DNA of 64,000 nucleotides, from NCBI GenBank assembly GCA_016722375.1, contig JADKJG010000008.1, positions 181,129 through 245,128 of the forward strand, written 5' to 3'. The stretch is from Bacteroidota bacterium (lineage in GTDB: Bacteria > Bacteroidota > Bacteroidia > Chitinophagales > LD1). The notes beneath the pieces were generated by a model. The model was not told where the DNA came from. It made no database searches and was given only the letters and a program-made list of their open reading frames with translations. The translations under genes were made by a program, and so were the position numbers. Positions 9,195-19,475 of the stretch are shown piece after piece (positions within the stretch are counted from its first letter, which is position 1; every line of letters begins with the position of its first letter).

Positions 9195-10937
9195 TTATTC
9201 TTTCACCACCTTTCGCACCATTCGCCCTTCGTTGGTATCTATGTATATAAGATAGATGCCGGGAGCGCATCCAAGGAACAAATTGATTTCCTTGTTATTA
9301 CTTGCTTTTTGGCTTGAAACTAATCTGCCACTCATGTCGCGAATCTGTACTTCAATTTCAGAATAAGACTTCTGCAATCTAACCGACACGTGCCCGGTGG
9401 TTGGATTCGGATAAACGGAAACATTGGATTCATATTTTTCCAAAATCCCGCTTTTGATAAAACTGATACAAGCTGAAGTGTCAAAACAGCCATCCTTACT
9501 GATAGCTACCTGGTAGCTACCATCGGCAGAAGGGCTGAAAGTTCGTTCGGTGCTATCTGTAATAGTTGAGCTGCCCGGACAATTTAGCCATTGATAGGTA
9601 GCGAGTTGTTGATTCGCTATAATGGTATTGCCAGTTAGGCTTACCGTTGTATCTATTGTTAGGAGAGCCTTCATGGTCTCTATAAAAAGCAAACATGAAT
9701 TTTGATCGGATATGGTAACTGCATATACTCCTACGGTCAAGTTAGCCAACTGCGCAGTTGTATCTCCAGTGTTCCACTCGTAAAGAATCGGAGCAACTCC
9801 ATTGACAAAAAGGTTGATGAAGCCATCATGGCTGTTGCCACAGTTTATTTGATCTGTTTCAAATGAATCCAGCACTACCGTTAAGCCGGACGGTTCATGG
9901 ATGGAAATAGTGGTGTCGGCTATTTGTCCGCAGCCGTTCTGATCGGTAACGGTTAGTTTGTATTGCCCGGATGATAGACCGGTGATAGAGTTGCCGGCAA
10001 CTCCGCTATTATCCCATTCATAAGTAAACGGACCGATACCGCCGCTGATAGATACTTGAATTGCTCCGTCATTGCCGTGGCCGCAGGTTACGTCATTAGC
10101 TGTAAGTGTATAAGTAGGAGGTGAGCCAAATGCCATGCTCATGCCCTGATAGCCCCCGGATCCGCCACTATATTCATATCCATAGTGGAAATGCGACACA
10201 CTTCCTGCACTCATTTTATATTCAGAATACCCAACACTATTACCGTTAATAGAATAAACGGAATCGGACCCTTCGGGGAAAGAGTAGGTAAATCCATCAG
10301 GAGGGTAACAGCCCCCTGTGGTATAAACCTTCATAGTGTCGCTAAAAGCCGGTTTGCTGTTCGGATTGATACCGGTGAATTTAGTGGAGTTTAAACTCCA
10401 ACCGGTTGAATTGGAATTTACTATTTCAAAACTCAGCCACTCAGAACTACCGCAACTGCCACTCAATGTTTCTAAACTAGCTACCGTAATGCTGGTGGGA
10501 TATAATGCTCCAAGGTTGTAGCCACGCGTGGCAGTTAAATTTATATCGCGATATATTTCAAAATCATAAAGAAATCCTGCCCAGCCACCAATCATAATAT
10601 CTGCCATACATGGATATGAAGCAGTGGCTGAAACGTTAATTCCGACCGTTTTGCCGTTAGGGTCTTCGGCAATATGACGAACCCGAATCCAGAGATTTCG
10701 CCCAAAGCAATCGCTTGCAGGGAAATATATTCCGTCGGTAAATAACGAATCGTTGGTTCGACTGGCGGTGCTATAATTAAAGGAAGCCAAAGTTAATCCT
10801 GTAGATACCAATGAGTCAGGACCGATACGATGGTAATAAGTCGTGGTTTTGAAATTAAACTCCTGAGCTTGTGCTTGTCGTGGAGAAAGAAACACAAGAA
10901 AAAATATCCAGACGGAAAGAAAGTAGATTTTATTCAT
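9195..10937 (-). CDS. T9SS-secreted protein with SprB-like repeats
   Basis: A 580-residue secreted protein. It has a signal peptide (residues 1-25, ending QAQAQ), a region of about 240 residues that I do not recognise, then two SprB-like repeats (about residues 282-350 and 351-425, seen as T-x-N-D-V-T-C-G..DGAI and YEWDNS..G-x-Y-x-L-T-V-T-D-Q-N-G-C). The C-terminal type IX sorting domain starts at VYPNPTTGHVSV and ends KVVKE. It should cross the outer membrane through the type IX machinery and stay on the surface or be released. Repeats of this type occur in gliding adhesins. Confidence 0.85.
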   Translation of the reverse strand: MNKIYFLSVWIFFLVFLSPRQAQAQEFNFKTTTYYHRIGPDSLVSTGLTLASFNYSTASRTNDSLFTDGIYFPASDCFGRNLWIRVRHIAEDPNGKTVGINVSATASYPCMADIMIGGWAGFLYDFEIYRDINLTATRGYNLGALYPTSITVASLETLSGSCGSSEWLSFEIVNSNSTGWSLNSTKFTGINPNSKPAFSDTMKVYTTGGCYPPDGFTYSFPEGSDSVYSINGNSVGYSEYKMSAGSVSHFHYGYEYSGGSGGYQGMSMAFGSPPTYTLTANDVTCGHGNDGAIQVSISGGIGPFTYEWDNSGVAGNSITGLSSGQYKLTVTDQNGCGQIADTTISIHEPSGLTVVLDSFETDQINCGNSHDGFINLFVNGVAPILYEWNTGDTTAQLANLTVGVYAVTISDQNSCLLFIETMKALLTIDTTVSLTGNTIIANQQLATYQWLNCPGSSTITDSTERTFSPSADGSYQVAISKDGCFDTSACISFIKSGILEKYESNVSVYPNPTTGHVSVRLQKSYSEIEVQIRDMSGRLVSSQKASNNKEINLFLGCAPGIYLIYIDTNEGRMVRKVVKE

Positions 10938-11347
10938 GTTATGGTTGGTTTATTTTGCAAAGATGATTTTTTAATCCTTTTTATCTTGATATGGTTATGG
11001 CTGCATTTGTCCCACCGCCATCTCTATTGTCTGTGCATGTGAAATATGTAATTTGGGGGAATACCGAATCAAACCGAACAAGCTTATTTCCATAAGGGCG
11101 AAAATAGCTCCATTCAAACCAGTAATTATTCTGTTATGTCGGTCAAGTGCTGCTTTTGCACCACGGCTTTGCCATGATTTGCGGAGTAATAACTTCATGA
11201 TTCATCGTGGTGAGAATCCGGCTGTGACTATATGGTTTTAGCCATGACGATTGACAATAAGGGTTAGAATAATTTTGAACAGAGCCTCCACCCAAAGGGA
11301 CGGTAGGCGACTAGGGGCTTTAAGTATAGAATAGGTATTTATAGCGA
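10938..11347. other. Non-coding gap, 410 bp
   Basis: No convincing gene. Short frames on both strands have no recognisable sequence. A hairpin with arms about 11285-11294 and 11298-11308 (GCCTCCACCC against GGGACGGTAGGC) lies 40 bases after the receptor stop and may end its transcript. Confidence 0.4.
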
Positions 11348-13807
11348 CTAGTAGGAAATCACAAAACCCAGCGTAGGAATGGGTTGCCCGTTCCGATTCT
11401 TTATCAGTTCCGTTTGATAGCGAGGCGGCACGCTTCCACTTACAAACAGGGGTTGATTATTTTTATCATACACTAAATCAAGATAGGGTGCCTGCGATGA
11501 TTTGAAGGCATATACATTCTGTACATCAAGATAAAGTTCTAAACTCCATTTTTTGAAAAACCATTTTTTAGTGATGCGAATATCTAACTGGTGGAACCAT
11601 GGGTTGCGCTTTGAATTCAGTTGGTCATAATTCGGTAAACCGGAACCATAGAAGTTCCAAATCTGCACAATGGAACTTCGCTCAATATCATAAGGGGTAT
11701 AGGGCTGGCCGCCACTGATGCGCCATCGGGCGCCTACCTCCCAATGGTATTTGAACTTCTTGCCACCCGTCAAAGAGATTACCTGCCGCGAATCCCATGA
11801 AGAAGGAAGAAATGCGCCATGGCGGTCTTTGAACTGACTCCAGAATAGAGTATAAGCTACAATGCCATAAAAGCCCTTGAACAATTTCTGTTCATAAAGA
11901 AGTTCGACTCCATAACTTCTCCCATCACTATTTGAAATAAGGTCAGTGTTGCCTATAACGCCAAAATCTCCACCTAAGTTAGCCAGTGAAACTGAATCGC
12001 GCAGTTGGAAGGGATAGTTGAAGTATTGCTTGTAAAAGCCCTCAACCGAAAAGCGACTGTTCCATTTGGTTTGATATTCAGTTCCTAAAACTACATGTAC
12101 GTTATGGATATAGGTCAGGCGGTTTTTATTGACAAGACTACCGGTATTATTCCGAAACCCAAGCCCGGTGTATGGAGGTAGTTGATGATAATAACCGGTA
12201 TTAAAATTCACCAGCCACCCCGGCAGGATAGAGAAGGATGCAGAAAAACGAGGAGAGAGCTGATCCTGGATAGCGAAGGCCATGACCGAATTATAGCTGC
12301 AATTATCTGTTCGCAATCCTGCTGAAAGTTCAAGTCGATCGCGAAAAAAGCCGCGGCTCACTTGAGCGAATAAGCCCCATTTATGAAGCAGCAAATGTGA
12401 GTTGTAATCAATCGTCACTAAATCAATCGAACCGGGGTATGAGATCTCCTGAGTAGTCTGGTTGGTATATCGGGCATATTCATAACTTAATCCGTAGTTA
12501 TATTTCCACGCTCCTTTTCTTCCGCTTACTTCAAGCCGAAATTTATTTTCTGCTTCGGTAGAGTTGTAGTCAAATCGTTTGGGATTATCTGGGTTATTGT
12601 TTTCATATTTATAGGCATGGTTGCCGAGCATGTTTCGACTCAGAATTAAATTGAGATAAGATTCCTTGAAGTAATGAGTGTATTTAGCTCCGACGGAATA
12701 ATTCCATTGACTTTGCTCCGGAAGAATATTGAGCAGATATCGTTGCTCCTGACTTTTGTTGGCAGACAGATTCAGTTTGAAACGATCATCAGCACCCAAT
12801 CCAAGCAGGATTAATTCATTTTGTTGGTTAAACTTGATTTTGATTTTGTATTGAGCATCCAGATAGGATGGTAAAAACGGCAACTTCAACAATTTGAACA
12901 AACCTTGCAGATAAGAATATCGTACAGAGGCTAGCATGGTGGCAGATTCCACTCCTTTATGTTTATTCTGGTTCTCTCCGGTCTGTTGTTTCACTTTTTT
13001 AATAGGTCCCTCCACCGAAAGTGCAAACTCACTGGATCCCATCGTCAAGTTGAAACCAAACCGGTCGTCCGTCCTTCACGCATCCGGATATCCAATATTG
13101 AACTCAAGGCGTTGCCTCTTGAGGCTGGAAATGCACCAGAATAAAAATTCACTTCACGAATAAAATCTACATTGATGAGCCCGACTGGTCCGCCGCTGGC
13201 ACCTTGCGTGGCGAAGTGATTGATGTTTGGAATTTCAATGCCATCTATGTAAAATCGGTTTTCTGAGGGGAGCCTCCTCGTACTAGTATATCATTCCGGA
13301 AAGAGGCCGTATAGCCAACACCCGGCAAGGATTGGATTACACGGGAAATATCCCGGTTCCCTCCAGGAGCTCGCTGAATTTCATTAGAGCTAATTGTGCG
13401 AACTGATATTGGGCTTTCAGCCTGTTTAGAAAATGGGGCTGCTTTAACAACGACCTCATTCAATTCTTTTGCTGTAGGCTCCAGTTCTACAACAATTACG
13501 GATGGTTTGGCGCGGGTGACTTCAATTTCAAATATGGTCTTTGTAATAAAACCAATACTGCTTATCCGAATATTGTATATACCGGGGACAATATCCTTCA
13601 TTTCAAAATTCCCCTTTCATCAGAGATAGCGCCGGTAGTGGTCCCTTCTAATATCACATTTGCAAATTCGACAGGTATATCACTTCCGGCCTCAGCGATA
13701 TGGCCTTTTAATGTACCGGCTTGTGCCATTATCGGCTGTGCCGAGCTAATCAGTAAAATGGGCAATCCGATAGCGAAGCGTAGGAATTTGGATGAAAGGA
13801 TTGCCAT
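11348..13807 (-). pseudogene. TonB-dependent receptor, broken by three single-base deletions
   Basis: An outer-membrane transporter of about 820 residues once repaired. The parts in order are: signal peptide and start of a carboxypeptidase-like domain (13807-13598), rest of that domain and the start of the plug with ILVRGGSP (13601-13245), a plug stretch with FYIDGIEIPNINHFATQ and GAFPASRGNAL (about 13265-13068), and the barrel with a terminal aromatic strand ending in GFVISY (13048-11348). One base is missing near 13611-13617, one near 13267 in a C run (minus strand) and one near 13064-13069. Together they restore the frame. It is either a decaying gene or an assembly artefact; ligand unknown. 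Confidence 0.8.
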
Positions 13808-13843
13808 AAAGTATAGATAGTTCCGATTTGGAATACGGTGGAG

Positions 13844-14854
13844 TTATTCCAAATATTCTTTTCTGTAAATTTTCAGAAGCAGGATAAAATACGAAATCAG
13901 CAGGGGGCCGAATATAATACCAACCAGTCCGAACACTTGTAATCCAAAGAGGACTCCAAAAAAAGTAATGAGCGGATGGACATCTCCCAACTTTTTCTGT
14001 ACTACGAATCGAAACACATTGTCAATATTGGTGATCACAATCGCTCCATACAAGCCTATCGCGATGCCCTGTACGGGGTGTCCGGAGGCGTATAGAAAGA
14101 TAGTGAGTGGTATCCATACAACTGCGGTGCCAACTAAAGGCAGTACGCTCATCAGTCCGGTGATAATTCCCCAGAAGAATGGTTCCGGCAACCCAATGAC
14201 CCAATAACCTATCCAAGCAGTGAAAGCCTGTAGTGTAGCCAGAATAGGTATGCCAATGGTGTTGGACAAAGTTTGGCTTTTCAATTCCGTCAATAATAGT
14301 TGATCGTTGCCATCCTTAAAGGGCAAGTTGTCTCGCACTATACGCTCAAATTTTTCCGCGTTGATGAGCATGAAATACAGAAGAAAATATAAAATAAAAA
14401 TATCTGCCATAGCACCTGCAGTGGCTGATACTAGCCCTGGCAATGCCTTCGCCGCGATTTCGCTAAGTTTCGCTACAGTTTCTCCAGAAAGTAAATTCAT
14501 TCCCCAATATTGCTGAGCCTGATTCGCCCACGATACTATCAGTTGAAGTATCTCTTCGTAATGATGGATAATGTAGCCCACCCTGTCGGACAACATGAGG
14601 GATACCAGAAGTACCGGAAGAACGAGTACGAGAAACGAAAGCAAAATCAACAAGGTGCTATTGAGATAAATATTCCACTTCCATTTTATCTTCCGGTTAA
14701 GATAAAAAAACGGCCGCCGGAGTAGGATATAGAAAACAATGGCTCCCAGAAAGGCGGGGAGAAAAATATTCAAAAACCAGAAGAGGAGAATGGCCAATGC
14801 CGAAAGAACTAAAAGGAATCCGGCTTGCTTGAGTTGGTCGTGATTTAGGCGCAT
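13844..14854 (-). CDS. AI-2E family transporter (UPF0118 permease)
   Basis: A 336-residue polytopic membrane protein with the family layout: two helices near the N-terminus, a third after a basic loop, a long soluble-like segment (about residues 90-150), then a bundle of helices with GLMSVLPLVGTAVVWIP and a late INIDNV-like motif (TNIDNVFRFVVQKKLGDVHPL). Members export autoinducer-2 or move Na+/H+; which applies here cannot be told. It lies upstream of the broken TonB receptor on the same strand. Confidence 0.85.
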   Translation of the reverse strand: MRLNHDQLKQAGFLLVLSALAILLFWFLNIFLPAFLGAIVFYILLRRPFFYLNRKIKWKWNIYLNSTLLILLSFLVLVLPVLLVSLMLSDRVGYIIHHYEEILQLIVSWANQAQQYWGMNLLSGETVAKLSEIAAKALPGLVSATAGAMADIFILYFLLYFMLINAEKFERIVRDNLPFKDGNDQLLLTELKSQTLSNTIGIPILATLQAFTAWIGYWVIGLPEPFFWGIITGLMSVLPLVGTAVVWIPLTIFLYASGHPVQGIAIGLYGAIVITNIDNVFRFVVQKKLGDVHPLITFFGVLFGLQVFGLVGIIFGPLLISYFILLLKIYRKEYLE

Positions 14855-14875
14855 TTGGAATCTGATTTCTTAATT

Positions 14876-15226
14876 TTAGTACCGTTTATATTTTTTAATG
14901 ACTTCGTATTTTCTGCCCAAATCTAATTTGATAGAATACAAGCCGATATCAAAAAAATCTTCGGTATTGACCGTAATCTTTTCATGATTCTTATATATCA
15001 GAACCGATTGGAAGAAAACGAGTTCATCAAGGGTATTCATAATTTTAATTTTCACCGGATGTATCTGGTCATCATAAACCTTAAACTCAAAAGTCAGGAT
15101 TTCGTGAAACGGCTCTGGATAAACCTGTACTAATTCTATTTGAGATGAGTCTGACTCCGCGGCGGCTTGTGCTGGAATGAGAGAAGAAAAAAGAGCGACA
15201 AGAATCAAGATATATTTCATAGTCAT
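14876..15226 (-). CDS. Small exported protein consisting almost only of a T9SS-like tail
   Basis: A 116-residue protein with a signal peptide (cleaved after about residue 23) and then a sequence that matches the pattern of a type IX sorting domain: VYPEPFHEILTFEF, a strand with KIKIMNTLDELVF, and GLYSIKLDLGRKYEVIKKYKRY at the end. Hardly ten residues separate the signal peptide from the tail, so there is no cargo domain. The NP of the usual YPNP motif is EP here. It starts 101 bases from the esterase gene and may be a surface anchor part, a decoy or a gene remnant. Confidence 0.65.
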   Translation of the reverse strand: MTMKYILILVALFSSLIPAQAAAESDSSQIELVQVYPEPFHEILTFEFKVYDDQIHPVKIKIMNTLDELVFFQSVLIYKNHEKITVNTEDFFDIGLYSIKLDLGRKYEVIKKYKRY

Positions 15227-15327
15227 TGGTTTAATCTTAAGTTGGACTATACCTATCTGTAAAGGTAATTCGTTTAGGAGAGAAACGAAATTTATTTAAC
15301 TCAAGATTAGATAACCATTGTACAATG

Positions 15328-16665
15328 TCAATTCCTAACTACAATGGTAGAGCGAGAGCCGGAGGCTGTGCGAAGCACACAGTAATTGACGCCGAAAGAT
15401 AAATGATGAACATCAACCGGTATGGTATGTCTTCCTTTTTCAAGTAAGCTATTACGACGCCACACTTCCCGGCCTAAAATATCAACGAAAGAGATTGAAA
15501 TATTTTGCGAACATTCCAGCTCGAAGACAAGCAAGACACTTTCACCCTGACTGGGATTGGGATAAATATTTAAAGATGCGATTCCAGTTTCGGATGACAC
15601 TTCGGTTACAGTCGTTGCCAAATCTTGCTGACAAGGGACGGTATCGTATGGATTTATACTAAATCCTGACTGGCAGTCATTACACAAAATACCCCGCAGA
15701 AAGCAGCTTGATTTTTCCACTAATTGATCTTGAGGAAAGGAGCAGTGGCTACCAGAGCCTGCTACTTCATATAACTTGCTACATACACCCAGCGATTGTG
15801 TTTTTTGGTGCACCAAACTTGATCCCATAGCCCCAAAGAAACTATAGCAGGTACCGGTACAGTTCAGTAATAAATTCTTTTTATAAGGGACTAAACAATC
15901 CTTTTCATCATGAAAAGATATGGTGGGTAAGACCTCCTCTGCACCTATAATGGAGGTATCAGTGAGCGCACCACAACTATTAATAATACCGCGTAAATGA
16001 TAGCCTTGCGGATCGACATTCCCGGATGAATCAATCGGTCCTAAGACTGAATGAAGCCCAACGTCAAACGAATCTGCCTCTGTTTGATTGATGTATGCGG
16101 TGAGCAATGCGGTGATCGAACCGGCGCTTTCTCCCGATATGAAAAAGTAATCAGAGTCAATACCATATTCGGCTGCATGTGTATTGAGAAAGCGCAATGA
16201 AGCTCTGGCATCCTGTACCGCTTCATAGGCTGCTATCTTAAGGCCGGCACCGTCGTTGCACCAACATAAGGCAGCGGCTGCAGTCGTAGCACATGCCCAG
16301 CCCATACGGTAGTTTACGCTAGCCGTAACATAGCCTCTTTGAGCCCATTGAGTACACTTGTAATTTCCGCTGTTTTTATCACCTTCTAAGAATCCGCCGC
16401 CGTGTATGTAAAGAATGAATGGCCGTTTGGGTAATAGATCTACTTCCATTTTTGGATAATAAATATCCATCTTCAAATCTTCATTTACCTTCGTGTACTG
16501 GTTGTAGGCATTGCCATAAACAACATTTTGTTGAACTGCTATTTCACTTGTATCGAAATAGGTTGCTTCGCCAAATCGGTTGGGGATACAATAGTTTGAT
16601 TGAGAAAAACATAAGGACGACAACAGAAAAATCAACGAGGAAGTGAGCAGAAATCTCATGGACAA
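15328..16665 (-). CDS. T9SS-secreted alpha/beta-hydrolase (esterase)
   Basis: A 445-residue secreted hydrolase. After a signal peptide (residues 1-21) comes an alpha/beta-hydrolase of the carboxylesterase/BD-FAE type: oxyanion motif YIHGGGFLEGD, nucleophile elbow ISGESAGS, an acid in DEKDCLVP and a likely catalytic His in GSGSHCSF. Many Cys residues suggest disulfides. The last 80 residues are a type IX sorting domain (IYPNPSQGESVLLVF to RSTIVVRN). It probably cleaves ester bonds, for example acetyl groups on polysaccharides, at the cell surface. Confidence 0.85.
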   Translation of the reverse strand: MSMRFLLTSSLIFLLSSLCFSQSNYCIPNRFGEATYFDTSEIAVQQNVVYGNAYNQYTKVNEDLKMDIYYPKMEVDLLPKRPFILYIHGGGFLEGDKNSGNYKCTQWAQRGYVTASVNYRMGWACATTAAAALCWCNDGAGLKIAAYEAVQDARASLRFLNTHAAEYGIDSDYFFISGESAGSITALLTAYINQTEADSFDVGLHSVLGPIDSSGNVDPQGYHLRGIINSCGALTDTSIIGAEEVLPTISFHDEKDCLVPYKKNLLLNCTGTCYSFFGAMGSSLVHQKTQSLGVCSKLYEVAGSGSHCSFPQDQLVEKSSCFLRGILCNDCQSGFSINPYDTVPCQQDLATTVTEVSSETGIASLNIYPNPSQGESVLLVFELECSQNISISFVDILGREVWRRNSLLEKGRHTIPVDVHHLSFGVNYCVLRTASGSRSTIVVRN

Positions 16666-16688
16666 CGATTTGGTATAGTGATTTGAAG

Positions 16689-16886
16689 CTAAGATTTTAA
16701 AAAGTCTTTGCCTTTTTCGGTGAAAAACAATTTGATAATAAATATAAACCCTCCCAGTACTTGTAAGGACATGGCGCTAAGTAAAGCGGTGTTAGCATAA
16801 GGCCAGTGCATCATTTTGAAGAGCGCACCAATTACCGCCAGCATGCTGCCCACCAGAAAAATAATGACCGCATATTTATTTTTCAT
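16689..16886 (-). CDS. GldL-like two-helix membrane mini-protein
   Basis: A 65-residue protein with two hydrophobic helices (about residues 5-25 and 34-53). The segment GALFKMMHWPYAN closely resembles the conserved stretch between the two helices of GldL, the inner-membrane motor part of the gliding/T9SS machinery, but the long cytoplasmic coil of GldL is missing. Its role is unknown; stand-alone relatives of this kind are common in Bacteroidota. It lies just after the E2 gene. Confidence 0.6.
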   Translation of the reverse strand: MKNKYAVIIFLVGSMLAVIGALFKMMHWPYANTALLSAMSLQVLGGFIFIIKLFFTEKGKDFLKS

Positions 16887-16913
16887 ATCCTTCTAAGGTG
16901 GTGAGTAAAGAAG

Positions 16914-18143
16914 CTATAACAGTATTGCTACCGGATTTTCAATCACACTTTTTAGGGTTTGCAAAAACTTGGAGCCAACAGCCCCGTCCACCGCGCGGTG
17001 ATCACAACTGAGTGTTACCTTCATTCGGCTACCAATTTTTATTGCTCCATTAACTACCGTTGGTTCCTGACGAATCGCGCCTACCGCTAGAATACAAGCA
17101 TCGGGCGGATTGATAATCGCAGTAAATTCTTCAATGCCGAACATGCCGAGATTAGAAATGGTGAAGGTGTTGCCCTCCATTTCTTGGGGTTGAAGCTTTT
17201 TGGTTGTCGCTTTTTCTGCCAATGATTTCGCCTCTACAGAAATTTGTTGAACCGTTTTGCCGTCGGCAAATTTAATTACCGGTACCAGCAGACCATCTTC
17301 CACTGCCACCGCCATACCAATGTGAATGTGGTCATAATAACGAATGGTGTCACCTAACCAAGAGCAATTCACTGAAGGGTTTTGACGCAGAGCAGCGGCA
17401 ACGGACTTAATAACTATATCGTTAAAGGAAATCTTGGACGGCAGTACATTATTCAATTGGGAACGAAGCGCTACGGCATTATCCATATTCATATCCATTG
17501 TGAGATAGAAATGCGGCGCACCGTTTTTGCTTTCCCCTAAACGCTTGGCAATCGCCTTACGCATCTGACTGACCCGAACATCTTTAGTACCTTCCTTGCC
17601 GATGAAAGCAGGCACTGATATTTTTTGAGAAACTGAAGAACTGCTTTCCAGATCGCGCTTTACGATTCTGCCATCTTCACCCGAACCTTTCACGTGACTG
17701 AGGTCAATTCCTTTTTCTTTCGCAATCATACGCGCAAGCGGAGATGCTTTCACCCGGGAATCAGATGGGATGATAGCTGTTTGCGACACAGGAGATGCAG
17801 GCTGTGCAGTTTCTGATTTCTGATTTCTGATTTCCGACTTATCTTCTGTATTTGCTTGAGGAGCTGGTGCAGCCGGTGCATTTAGCAAGGCTGAATAATC
17901 CTCTCCTTCTTTTCCAATGACGGCAATCAAATCGCCAATCTTCAACGTATCACCTTTTTTAGCTGCTACGTGAAGAATTACCCCGTTATAATATGATTCT
18001 AAGGGGAGGGTGGCCTTATCGGTTTCGATCTCAGCAACCGTATCGCCCGATTTAATCTTATCACCCACTTTTACACTTAACTCCGCAAGAAAACCTTCCT
18101 CCATTGTGTCGGTTATCCGCCCTAATCTGATCGCTTCTGCCAT
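16914..18143 (-). CDS. 2-oxoacid dehydrogenase E2 (dihydrolipoamide acetyltransferase)
   Basis: The acyltransferase core of a pyruvate or related dehydrogenase complex, about 409 residues. It has one lipoyl domain (ETDKAT with the lipoyl Lys near residue 42), an E1/E3-binding domain (SPLARMIAKEKGIDLSHVKGSGEDGRIVKRD), and a catalytic domain ending with DHRAVDGAVGSKFL, which holds the active-site His. The two domains are joined by an Ala/Pro/Gln-rich linker. The frame opens at 18164, but the second Met (MAEAIRL) matches the family start. E1 and E3 genes are not in the window. Pyruvate is the most likely substrate. Confidence 0.9.
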   Translation of the reverse strand: MAEAIRLGRITDTMEEGFLAELSVKVGDKIKSGDTVAEIETDKATLPLESYYNGVILHVAAKKGDTLKIGDLIAVIGKEGEDYSALLNAPAAPAPQANTEDKSEIRNQKSETAQPASPVSQTAIIPSDSRVKASPLARMIAKEKGIDLSHVKGSGEDGRIVKRDLESSSSVSQKISVPAFIGKEGTKDVRVSQMRKAIAKRLGESKNGAPHFYLTMDMNMDNAVALRSQLNNVLPSKISFNDIVIKSVAAALRQNPSVNCSWLGDTIRYYDHIHIGMAVAVEDGLLVPVIKFADGKTVQQISVEAKSLAEKATTKKLQPQEMEGNTFTISNLGMFGIEEFTAIINPPDACILAVGAIRQEPTVVNGAIKIGSRMKVTLSCDHRAVDGAVGSKFLQTLKSVIENPVAILL

Positions 18144-18185
18144 AGTTCTTTCTGTTGCGGGCAAATGTATGAAAAGTTCAATCGT

Positions 18186-19451
18186 TCAATCGTTATCAAA
18201 AAGTCTGAATTTGGAATACATTAATATGGGAATGATGAGTATCGTACCAATAGTCACCAACTTTAGAGACTCTGTGTAATAATTTAGCCGCTTTCCAATA
18301 ATTCCATCTGTTGTCAGTGTCGTTAAAGCAAAAACAATAATTAACGATAACATAATTACTGGATACTCTTTCCAACTTTTTGAAAGGAAAGCGTAGAATA
18401 TAACGAGGTAGGCTGGAATGGAATAAACAAATGCCCACTTATTTTGTTGCGGAAAAATGAGCGGAGTAATCAATAGCAGATAGGAAACTTCAATAAAAAA
18501 ATGCTTGGAGGAATTTTGGGGGTTAAACGGCCTCTGTCTTAAAAAAAACAATGTCAACACAATCAACAAGAGTCTAACGGCATTGGTCAAAAGGCTCAAC
18601 ATTTCAGAATTCAGAGGATATAGTAAAAGCTGGAACGAGCCTGATTCTGCTTTTGAAAAATAAGCGGAAAACAAAGCAGCCAATCCATGTATCCGGTAAC
18701 TTTCCACGTTTTGTCCTGTGTTATATTTATCCAGAAAAGGGTTAATAACACTGAGCCATTCCTGATGAAGCTGGAAATTGAAAGAATAGCCCCATACAAA
18801 AGCGGGAAGCAAAAAAGTAATGCCAGTGAAAATTAACGTTATCAGAACCGCGGTTAACTGCTTTCTGAAAATAAGATATGGAATGAATACTAACGGTAGT
18901 ATCTTGAAGTTTATTCCCAGAGCTAAGAGAAACGCCCCACGGGAAATTTTATTTTCAAAAAATAGATACTGAAGCCCCTGAAGAGTCACCCACAACAATA
19001 AAATATTCATTTGTACCATTTCGAAGTTGTGAAGTATCATTCTCAAGGAGAATACAATGGTGAGTAAGACCACCTTTTTCTGCACAGAGTCATCGTATAT
19101 ATCAAGCCAATTCAATAGCAACTTGAAGATATGAAATAACATCCAGACATCTGCCAGCAAAAACAACAAAGCCGGTACCCATACTGGTGAATAAGAAAAT
19201 GGAATTAGAAGGGTAGCAAATAACGGGCTGTATCCGTACTGAGAGTTACCGATACCTTGGTAATGCAGCCACACATGATAACAGGAATTTCCAAGCCTTA
19301 ACTGCTCGGCTGCTCCGATGTAGGTATTAAATTCGCCTCTCGAAAAAGCCTTTATAATAAGGTATGGAGAGGATAAGATATATGCGGACGCTAATTTGTT
19401 ATTGTTAAGCCAAGTGACGACGTTCTTCAGAAATCCTATCAATCGTTGCAT
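18186..19451 (-). CDS. Polytopic GT87/DUF2029-like glycosyltransferase
   Basis: A 421-residue membrane protein with about ten helices. The N-terminal half shows the GT-C style layout seen in GT87 mannosyltransferases: a short first helix, a luminal loop with DFxxY-like residues (here FNTYIGAAEQL), then QYGYSPLFATLLIPF, which matches the Y-x-Y-P-P-x-x-x-x-L pattern. These enzymes add sugars from polyprenyl-phosphate donors on the outer face of the inner membrane. Acceptor unknown. Lies 24 bases after the YkgJ-type gene. Confidence 0.7.
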   Translation of the reverse strand: MQRLIGFLKNVVTWLNNNKLASAYILSSPYLIIKAFSRGEFNTYIGAAEQLRLGNSCYHVWLHYQGIGNSQYGYSPLFATLLIPFSYSPVWVPALLFLLADVWMLFHIFKLLLNWLDIYDDSVQKKVVLLTIVFSLRMILHNFEMVQMNILLLWVTLQGLQYLFFENKISRGAFLLALGINFKILPLVFIPYLIFRKQLTAVLITLIFTGITFLLPAFVWGYSFNFQLHQEWLSVINPFLDKYNTGQNVESYRIHGLAALFSAYFSKAESGSFQLLLYPLNSEMLSLLTNAVRLLLIVLTLFFLRQRPFNPQNSSKHFFIEVSYLLLITPLIFPQQNKWAFVYSIPAYLVIFYAFLSKSWKEYPVIMLSLIIVFALTTLTTDGIIGKRLNYYTESLKLVTIGTILIIPILMYSKFRLFDND

Positions 19452-19475
19452 CTCAGATTCTTATCCATCTTTGTT

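Noticed and set aside
10995..11241. Small frames on both strands in the gap after the TonB receptor
   Set aside because: No recognisable features and the two overlap each other; probably chance.
11200..11310. Cobalamin riboswitch (text with GGTGAGAATCCGGCTGTGAC)
   Set aside because: Only one short block resembles the consensus, the other conserved boxes are absent, and on this strand it would face the 3' end of the receptor gene.
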